NCBI RefSeq assembly: GCF_900544955.1
Contig: NZ_UQXD01000005.1
Location: forward strand, 15,826 to 79,825
DNA: 64,000 bases
DNA from: an uncultured Oscillibacter sp.
GTDB taxonomy: Bacteria > Bacillota > Clostridia > Oscillospirales > Oscillospiraceae
Direction: 5' to 3'
Positions within the stretch are counted from its first letter, which is position 1; every line of letters begins with the position of its first letter. The notes below the pieces were generated by a model. The model was not told the DNA's origin. It did not search any database and saw only the letters and a program-made list of their open reading frames with translations. This document shows, piece by piece, positions 59,061-64,000 of the stretch. Position numbers and translations under genes: made by a program.

Positions 59061-59143
59061 CCAAACTTGACGGAAAACCCGCCAAACTTGACCTTGCGGC
59101 GGCAGCTTCCGCCAAAGATGACGGCCCGGCGGCAAAAGATGAC
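59061..59143. promoter_or_regulatory. Two pairs of direct repeats at 21-bp pitch, candidate LytTR operators
   Basis: CCAAACTTGAC at 59061-59071 and 59082-59092, then CCAAAGATGAC at 59112-59122 and CAAAAGATGAC at 59133-59143. Within each pair the pitch is exactly 21 bases, two helical turns, as for AgrA/ComE-type LytTR regulators. On the other strand the first pair reads CAAGTTTGG, close to the known LytTR half-site. Confidence 0.75.
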
Positions 59144-59252
59144 GGCCCCGTTTGCGGCGGCGCCGGTTCCGGGGTAAGCTGACAGTACAGACCGGGCGGG
59201 CGCCTCGCAGCCCCGGCCCGGACATTCACTGTGCTGAGAAAGGGCGGATCAC

Positions 59253-59996
59253 ATGCTGACGGTACATGACCTGCACAAATCCTATCAGGTGGGCAAGACC
59301 ACCTACGAGGTCCTTAAAGGGATAGACCTGGAGGTGAAAAAGGGGGAGTTCGTGGCCGTAATGGGCCCCTCCGGCTCCGGCAAGACCACTCTCTTAAACT
59401 GCATCTCCTGCTACATCCCCGCCGACCGGGGCAGCATCCGGCTGGGGGACGCGGAGCTGGCCCAACTGGACGAGGAGGCCCTGGCCCTGGTCCGCAACCG
59501 GAAGCTGGGCTTCGTGTTCCAGGACTTTTTGCTGCTGGACGGGCTGACGGTCCGGCAGAACATCCTCCTCCCCGCCATCATCGGCGGCGACGTGCCTCAG
59601 ATCACAGAGCGCCGGGCGGACCAGCTCTGCGAGGTGTTCGGCATCTCCGCGATCCGGGACAAGTACCCGGCGGAGATCTCCGGCGGGGAAAAGCAGCGGA
59701 CCGCCGTGGCCCGGGCCCTGATCAACCATCCCCTGCTGATTCTGGCGGACGAGCCCACCGGCAACCTGGACTCCAAGTCCAGCCGGGCGGTGATCCGGTC
59801 CTTCCAGCAGGCGAAAAGCGCCCTGGAGGCCACCATCTTCATGGTGACCCACGACTCCTTCGCCGCCTCCTTCTGTGACCGGGTGGTGATTCTCCAGGAC
59901 GGCGTGGTGTGGCGGACGCTGGAGAAGGGACCCACGGAGCGGACGGCTTTCCAGGACCTGCTGCTGGACGCCATCCGGGAAATGGGCAGGGTGTGA
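59253..59996 (+). CDS. ABC transporter ATP-binding protein (BceA-like)
   Basis: A 247-residue ATPase: Walker A GPSGSGKTT, Q-loop GFVFQDFLLLDGLTV, signature ISGGEKQRTAVARAL, Walker B LLILADEPTGNLDSK, switch His MVTHD. The length, the ADEPTGNLD box and the FtsX-type partner behind it place it with BceA/SalX proteins, which protect against cell-wall-active peptides. ATG 59253 is preceded by GGGCGGATC only, a weak ribosome site (AAAGGGCGGA). It is separated by 4 bases from the permease gene. Confidence 0.93.
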   Translation: MLTVHDLHKSYQVGKTTYEVLKGIDLEVKKGEFVAVMGPSGSGKTTLLNCISCYIPADRGSIRLGDAELAQLDEEALALVRNRKLGFVFQDFLLLDGLTVRQNILLPAIIGGDVPQITERRADQLCEVFGISAIRDKYPAEISGGEKQRTAVARALINHPLLILADEPTGNLDSKSSRAVIRSFQQAKSALEATIFMVTHDSFAASFCDRVVILQDGVVWRTLEKGPTERTAFQDLLLDAIREMGRV

Positions 59997-60000
59997 GGCC

Positions 60001-62130
60001 ATGAAGCCCTTCGACCAGGTCTGCGCGGCCCTGCGCCGCCAAAACCAAACCCACTATGCCCTGCTGGCCGGGTGCAGCTTTTTCTCCGTGCTGCTCATCA
60101 CCGCCTATGTGTCCATGATGCGCTCCCCCACCATTCTCTCCGTCCTGCCGGAGGGCGGCGACTCCCGCAAGCAGGTGATGATGATCTTCGTGCTGGCGGT
60201 CATCGGCTGCGGCGTGTTCACCACCTACGCCTCCGGCCTGTTCTTCCGGCACAAGTCCCGGGAGACCGGGGTGTTCCTGGCCCTGGGGGCCACCCGGCGG
60301 CAGCTGCGCTCCCAGCTGCGCCGGGAGCTGACCCTCCTCTCCGTGGGGTCCTGCGCCGCCGGGGCGGTGCTGGGCACCCCGGCGGCCTGGCTGCTCTGGC
60401 AGGCGTTCCGGGCCCTGGTGGTGGACACGGAGGAGATGGCCCTGTCCTTCGACCCCCAGGCGTACCTCTTCGCCCTGGCCTTCTCCCTGTTCGTCATCGG
60501 GATGCTGTTCTTCCTGGGCGGGCGATCCATCCGCCGCACCAACATCATCGACATCGTGCAGGAGTCCCACAAGTCCGAACCCATCCGGGCGGTGCCCCGG
60601 TGGTACGGCCCGGCGGGCATCGGCCTGCTGGTCCTGGGGGGCCTCGGCGGCTATCTCATGCCCTCCGTCTTCATTCTGGGGCTCCACTGGTACCCGCCGG
60701 AGGGTCTCACCGCCGTCTTCTACCTTCCCGCCCTGGCAGGGCTCTACATGATCCTGCTCCACACGGTGGTCAACGGCTGGGGCGGAACGCGCCGCCGGTA
60801 CCGGGATTTGATCTCCACCAGCATGATGCAGTTCCAGGGCCGCCAGACGGTGCGGAACATGCTGGTGATGACGCTGCTGGTGGCCGGGGCCTTCTTCGCC
60901 GGATTCTACACCCCCATGCTGGGCACCGGCAGCATGATGACCTACGACCAGCGCCCCGTGGACTACGCCTACCACTTCCGGGCGGACCAGAACCTCCCCA
61001 CGGAGGCGGAGGTGCGGCAGCTGGCGGCGGCGTACGGCGTGACCCCCACCTTCTGGGCAGAGGCGCCCATGGCCCGGCTGGGGGTGGACGGCCAGGAGCA
61101 CGTGGAGCGGAACGGCCCCCTGGGCACCACCTGGGAGGCGGTGTACCGGGAGGTGCTGCGCAGCGACCTGTTCCTGTCCGAGTCGGGCTACAACGCCCTG
61201 ACAGGGGAGGCCGTGGACCTGCGGCCCGGCACCGTGGCGGCCATCTTCGACGCCACCGGGGACGGCCAGGGCGTCTTCGGCGGAGACGCCTCCCGCATCA
61301 CCAATCCCCTCACCGGCAAGAGCTGGACCGTCACGGCTGCGGACGCCCTGCGCCACGACGTGCTCTTCGGCCGCTACGTGCTGGACGACGGGGACTTCGC
61401 CGCCATGACCGCCGGGCTCCCGGCGGACTGGCGGGAGGAGATGGTGTTTTTCAATGTGGAGAACTGCGCGGAGACCTACGGCTTCGCCAAGGCGCTGTTC
61501 AACGAGATCGTGGACCGCTCCGGCCCCGAGGTGGAGCAGTACGACGCCTTCGACCCGCTGCGCCGCCAGCTGGCCCAGGCGGCGGGGGAGCCCTACACCT
61601 TCGACCGGGAGCACCTGGCGGAACACGGCTTCACCCCCATCGACTACGCCCAGCGGGACAGCTCCGCCTTCCGAATGTTCTGGCAGTACATGCCCCAGTT
61701 CCGGGTGCTGGACAAGGCGGACTTTGTGAAGACCACGGCGGTCTTTCTGATGCTGTTCATCTTCATCGCCGTCGTCTGCTTCGCGGCGGTCATTGTCATC
61801 GCCTATACCCGGTGCATGACCCTGGCCATGACGAACCGCCAGGTCTACGACGACCTGCGGCACCTGGGCGCGCCCAACCGCTACCTCTACCGCTCCGTCC
61901 GCAGCCAGGTGAAGCGGGTGTTTCAGGTGCCCATCCTGACGGGCACCGGGCTGATCTACGCCTTCTACGCCATGATTATGTACTTCAACGACCACCGCCT
62001 CACCGTGAACGAGGTGGCGGGGCTGGGCGCCTGCCTGCTGCTGATTGCCGCCGTCTGCGCCCTGCTGTACGGCGTCTACCGCATGACGCTCCGCAGCGTC
62101 TGCCGGGCGCTTGGCATCCGCCGAAGGTGA
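60001..62130 (+). CDS. FtsX-type ABC permease (BceB-like)
   Basis: A 709-residue membrane protein. The first FtsX unit (about 20-300) includes GVFLALGATRRQLRSQLRRELTLLSVGS; a large extracellular domain lies at about 320-570; further membrane segments follow near 585-605, 640-665 and 675-700. Ten segments with one big outer domain is the BceB plan, which senses and removes antimicrobial peptides. It probably signals to the neighbouring kinase. Last gene of the operon. Confidence 0.9.
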   Translation: MKPFDQVCAALRRQNQTHYALLAGCSFFSVLLITAYVSMMRSPTILSVLPEGGDSRKQVMMIFVLAVIGCGVFTTYASGLFFRHKSRETGVFLALGATRRQLRSQLRRELTLLSVGSCAAGAVLGTPAAWLLWQAFRALVVDTEEMALSFDPQAYLFALAFSLFVIGMLFFLGGRSIRRTNIIDIVQESHKSEPIRAVPRWYGPAGIGLLVLGGLGGYLMPSVFILGLHWYPPEGLTAVFYLPALAGLYMILLHTVVNGWGGTRRRYRDLISTSMMQFQGRQTVRNMLVMTLLVAGAFFAGFYTPMLGTGSMMTYDQRPVDYAYHFRADQNLPTEAEVRQLAAAYGVTPTFWAEAPMARLGVDGQEHVERNGPLGTTWEAVYREVLRSDLFLSESGYNALTGEAVDLRPGTVAAIFDATGDGQGVFGGDASRITNPLTGKSWTVTAADALRHDVLFGRYVLDDGDFAAMTAGLPADWREEMVFFNVENCAETYGFAKALFNEIVDRSGPEVEQYDAFDPLRRQLAQAAGEPYTFDREHLAEHGFTPIDYAQRDSSAFRMFWQYMPQFRVLDKADFVKTTAVFLMLFIFIAVVCFAAVIVIAYTRCMTLAMTNRQVYDDLRHLGAPNRYLYRSVRSQVKRVFQVPILTGTGLIYAFYAMIMYFNDHRLTVNEVAGLGACLLLIAAVCALLYGVYRMTLRSVCRALGIRRR

Positions 62131-62147
62131 AAAGTCCCAAAACAACC

Positions 62148-62183
62148 AGGCGCCCCGCATCGTTCGCATGCGGGGTGCCTTTT
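62148..62183 (+). terminator. Terminator of the BceAB-like operon
   Basis: AGGCGCCCCGCAT (62148-62160) pairs with ATGCGGGGTGCCT (62168-62180, one G-U), then TTTT. Confidence 0.85.
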
Positions 62184-62286
62184 GTGCGCAGAAAGTTTCC
62201 ATAATATTCGTTTTTAAAAAGCGTAAAATTGCATTCTCCTCCGCCCAGCACAGCGGCTGCGGCGGAAGGCAACCCATCCCCCGTCC

Positions 62287-62617
62287 GGCGAAAAAGGCCC
62301 CCGCCGTAGGCGGGGGCCTTTCCCAAACAGGGTCTTTCGGAGGGCGGTATGCGTCAGGCGCCTTCCGCGTTCCCCCATCCCATTCACGGCGAAGCCCAAC
62401 AGCGTGGGTTCGCCGTGAAAGCGAAGAAATTGCCTGTCCAGCAAAGAAGCCTCGCCGCAGGCGGGGATTCGTGCTAAACAGGCAATTTCTGAGCCCCTCG
62501 TCCCTCTCGGGGCGGAGCCCAGCGGAGCGGGTCCGGTCCGAAAGCGAAGAAACACCCCGTCCGGCTAAGGGGCCTCGCCAAAGGCGGGGACCCGTGCCAT
62601 GAGGGGTGTTTCTGAGC
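62287..62617. repeat. Tandem cluster of three related palindromic repeats (copies D, B, C)
   Basis: Copy B: 13-bp perfect outer stem 62425-62437 with 62478-62490 around GCCTCGCC-GCA-GGCGGGG. Copy C: 11-bp stem 62548-62558 with 62603-62613. A third, weaker copy lies at about 62287-62340. The spacers share the GGAGCCCAGCGGAGCGGGTCC stretch. Copy C ends 5 bases from the 3' end of tRNA-Ser(GCU). No gene is present in this 330-bp stretch. Confidence 0.8.
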
Positions 62618-62711
62618 TGGCGCAGAAGGAGGGATTTGAACCCTCGCGGCGTTTTTTAGACACCCTACTCCCTTAGCAGGGGAGCCCCTTCGGCCTCTTG
62701 GGTACTTCTGC
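62618..62711 (-). tRNA. tRNA-Ser (GCU)
   Basis: 94-nt class II tRNA, anticodon GCT in loop CTGCTAA, long variable arm, encoded GCCA. Confidence 0.96.
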
Positions 62712-62734
62712 ACATCCAATATAAAAGAAAAACA

Positions 62735-62822
62735 TGGCGGAGAGAGTGGGATTCGAACCCACGGACGCTTGCGCATCGCCGGTTTTCAAGACCGGTTCCT
62801 TCAACCGCTCGGACATCTCTCC
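62735..62822 (-). tRNA. tRNA-Ser (UGA)
   Basis: 88-nt class II tRNA, anticodon TGA in loop CTTGAAA, encoded GCCA. Upstream of tRNA-Ser(GCU) on the same strand. Confidence 0.96.
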
Positions 62823-63015
62823 AAACAGGCATGCGTATCCGCCTCCCGAACACTTGAAGTATGATACCATACGCACCGGCAATTTGTCAACAGGGTTTCC
62901 CAAAAATCCAACGGGCAAAAATTTTGAAAAAAGCAAAATTAGGACTTGCATTTTGAAAAAAGCCGTGCTAGTATATATAAGCTGACTTCAATAAGTCCGC
63001 GACAAGTCCATACAT

Positions 63016-63091
<76 letters not shown>

Positions 63092-63096
63092 AAAAA

Positions 63097-63126
63097 CCTA
63101 GAGCCGTAACGGCTCTAGGTTTTTTC
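63097..63126 (+). terminator. Terminator of tRNA-Pro
   Basis: CCTAGAGCC-GTAAC-GGCTCTAGG followed by TTTTTT, six bases behind the tRNA. Confidence 0.92.
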
Positions 63127-63127
63127 T

Positions 63128-63250
63128 ATGTTTGGAAAAGATGAAGAAAACACAGAAAAAAAGAGAGCTATTACAGAACTACTACAAAATGAAATTAGCT
63201 GCTCTCGCGTTAGGGAAGCTATGCACGTGAGATCAAGATCACTCATTTAA
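63128..63250 (+). CDS. Uncertain 40-aa ORF in AT-rich DNA
   Basis: ATG at 63128 opens a frame of MFGKDEENTEKKRAITELLQ and 20 more residues to TAA 63250. There is no ribosome site and it starts inside the terminator T-run, so expression is doubtful. The base composition is much lower in GC than the rest of the window, and the frame ends in the 3' end of the convergent gene at 63243. Confidence 0.2.
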   Translation: MFGKDEENTEKKRAITELLQNEISCSRVREAMHVRSRSLI

Positions 63251-63533
63251 CAACAAATACATCCCCAGTCGCCGGTCTGTAATATCCCCGGACCCACTTG
63301 ACACGATAAGGCTCCTGCCACTTGCAACGATCCTGCTCCGGCTGATCTTGCCAGCCCTCGCACGGATGCCAGGTCACCCGATACAATTTTGCGAGTCCTT
63401 GGCGATCTGGTATCTCCCCGCGACAATAGGCATAGGCCGTATAGCTGGCCACTCCATCCAGGTTATCACAGGTCGGACGGGATACCACTTCAAAGATACA
63501 ACTGCCGTCGCGTATTGTCATATAAGGCTTCAT
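63243..63533 (-). CDS. Hypothetical protein, 96 aa
   Basis: A 96-residue polar protein, rich in Tyr, Arg, Asp and Trp: MKPYMTIRDGSCIFEVVSRP, then YTAYAYCRGEIP, LYRVTWHPCEGW and YRVKWVRGYYRPATGDVFVV. Four Cys. GGAGAGGGG precedes ATG 63533. No family recognised. It follows the SRAP gene by 105 bases on the same strand, so it may be co-transcribed. Codon use is less GC-biased than the rest of the window, hinting at later acquisition. Confidence 0.6.
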   Translation of the reverse strand: MKPYMTIRDGSCIFEVVSRPTCDNLDGVASYTAYAYCRGEIPDRQGLAKLYRVTWHPCEGWQDQPEQDRCKWQEPYRVKWVRGYYRPATGDVFVVK

Positions 63534-63638
63534 TGTCCCCTCTCCATGTCTCCGATTCTGTCAATTACTGAGGAGATTCTACCATATATCGGGCTATTTT
63601 AAAAGCGGATAATTTATATCACTTTTTATGCTGTACGT

Positions 63639-64000
63639 TTACCTATTTTCGCTTATGCCACTCAATGCTTCCACCGCCAGCTCCGGCGGAACTCGGTGCA
63701 GGATTTCCGTGGCTACTCCGCTATCCTGTACCCAACGTTCCAGCTCCTCCCGCAGAAGAACCACCGGCATGCGGTCATGGATGCCCTCCATGGAGGCGTT
63801 GGCCGCCGTAGTCAGGATCACGCACTTCCGCTCCTCGGCAAAGTTGTTCCACAATCCAGCTAGGTACAGCGCCCGGGTACCTGGTAGGTTAAAGCGGTAT
63901 TTCCGCTTCTTACCCTCCCCATCCGGCCCCCACTCATAAAACCCGGTGGTGGGAATCACGCACCGCCGCTCCATCACGGACCGCCGAAACATGGGCCGGT
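63639..64000 (-). CDS. SOS response-associated peptidase (SRAP, YedK/HMCES family), 5' truncated by window edge
   Basis: The visible 120 residues read PMFRRSVMERRCVIPTTGFYEWG, KRKYRFNLPG, ALYLAGLWNNF, CVILTTAANASMEGIHDRMPVVL, the C-terminal two thirds of the SRAP fold. The EW and the H-DRMP active-site residues are present; the catalytic Cys2 would lie upstream of the window. The enzyme caps abasic sites in single-stranded DNA through a covalent link. The frame has no start inside the window that would keep the conserved region. Confidence 0.88.
   Translation of the reverse strand, partial: RPMFRRSVMERRCVIPTTGFYEWGPDGEGKKRKYRFNLPGTRALYLAGLWNNFAEERKCVILTTAANASMEGIHDRMPVVLLREELERWVQDSGVATEILHRVPPELAVEALSGISENR

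Overview
The window comes from a GC-rich, low-oxygen Firmicute, most likely a gut Oscillospiraceae-type Clostridium (Flavonifractor/Lawsonibacter/Dysosmobacter-like). This is inferred from strong AGGAGG ribosome sites, genome-encoded CCA on every tRNA, the DUF6472 and DUF6514 small proteins, a FeoA-FeoB-P12 iron operon, an SLH surface protein and AgrC/AgrA-like GHKL/LytTR two-component systems. No rRNA, CRISPR array, transposase or prophage gene was seen.

Layout. 1-338: 3' end of a single-strand DNA-binding protein gene. 509-7888: an IclR-controlled acid-catabolism operon (RraA-like aldolase, TRAP transporter DctP-DctQ-DctM, D-2-hydroxyacid dehydrogenase, IlvD/Edd dehydratase). 8251-15751: housekeeping and small regulators (FUSC exporter with divergent MarR, XRE regulators, Nudix, DUF6472, diaminopimelate decarboxylase, a lipoprotein, a membrane protein, a glyoxalase-fold protein). 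15878-18347: ferrous iron uptake behind a DtxR-like operator. 18511-23820: a small membrane protein and a complete branched-chain amino acid ABC transporter. 23867-26407: the niacin repressor NiaR, a SUFU-domain protein, and an EIIC-like membrane protein whose promoter carries a near-perfect 48-bp palindrome.

26516-31815: tRNA-dihydrouridine synthase, ArsC/Spx-like protein, SPL-type radical SAM protein, XRE regulators, YjdF with a probable riboswitch leader, a GreA-type factor, cold-shock protein and a zinc-ribbon protein. 32061-36761: a glycosyltransferase remnant and a heterodimeric ABC exporter, divergent from a MerR activator with a textbook 19-bp-spacer promoter. 37308-47622: a 3348-residue SLH surface protein and a small Cys-rich protein. 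47995-62130: three LytTR/GHKL regulatory systems, a second cell-surface protein and a BceAB-like ABC transporter preceded by LytTR-like direct repeats. 55225-56684 and 62618-63091: tRNA genes, two of them with a palindromic repeat directly behind the 3' end. 63243-64000: a hypothetical protein and the 3' part of an SRAP (YedK/HMCES) gene.

The most distinctive points are the NiaR-like operator controlling a PTS-EIIC-like protein, the paired LytTR sites, head-to-head genes that overlap at their start codons, a palindromic repeat family docked on tRNA-Ser 3' ends, and the giant surface protein with a 146-residue extension ahead of its signal sequence.
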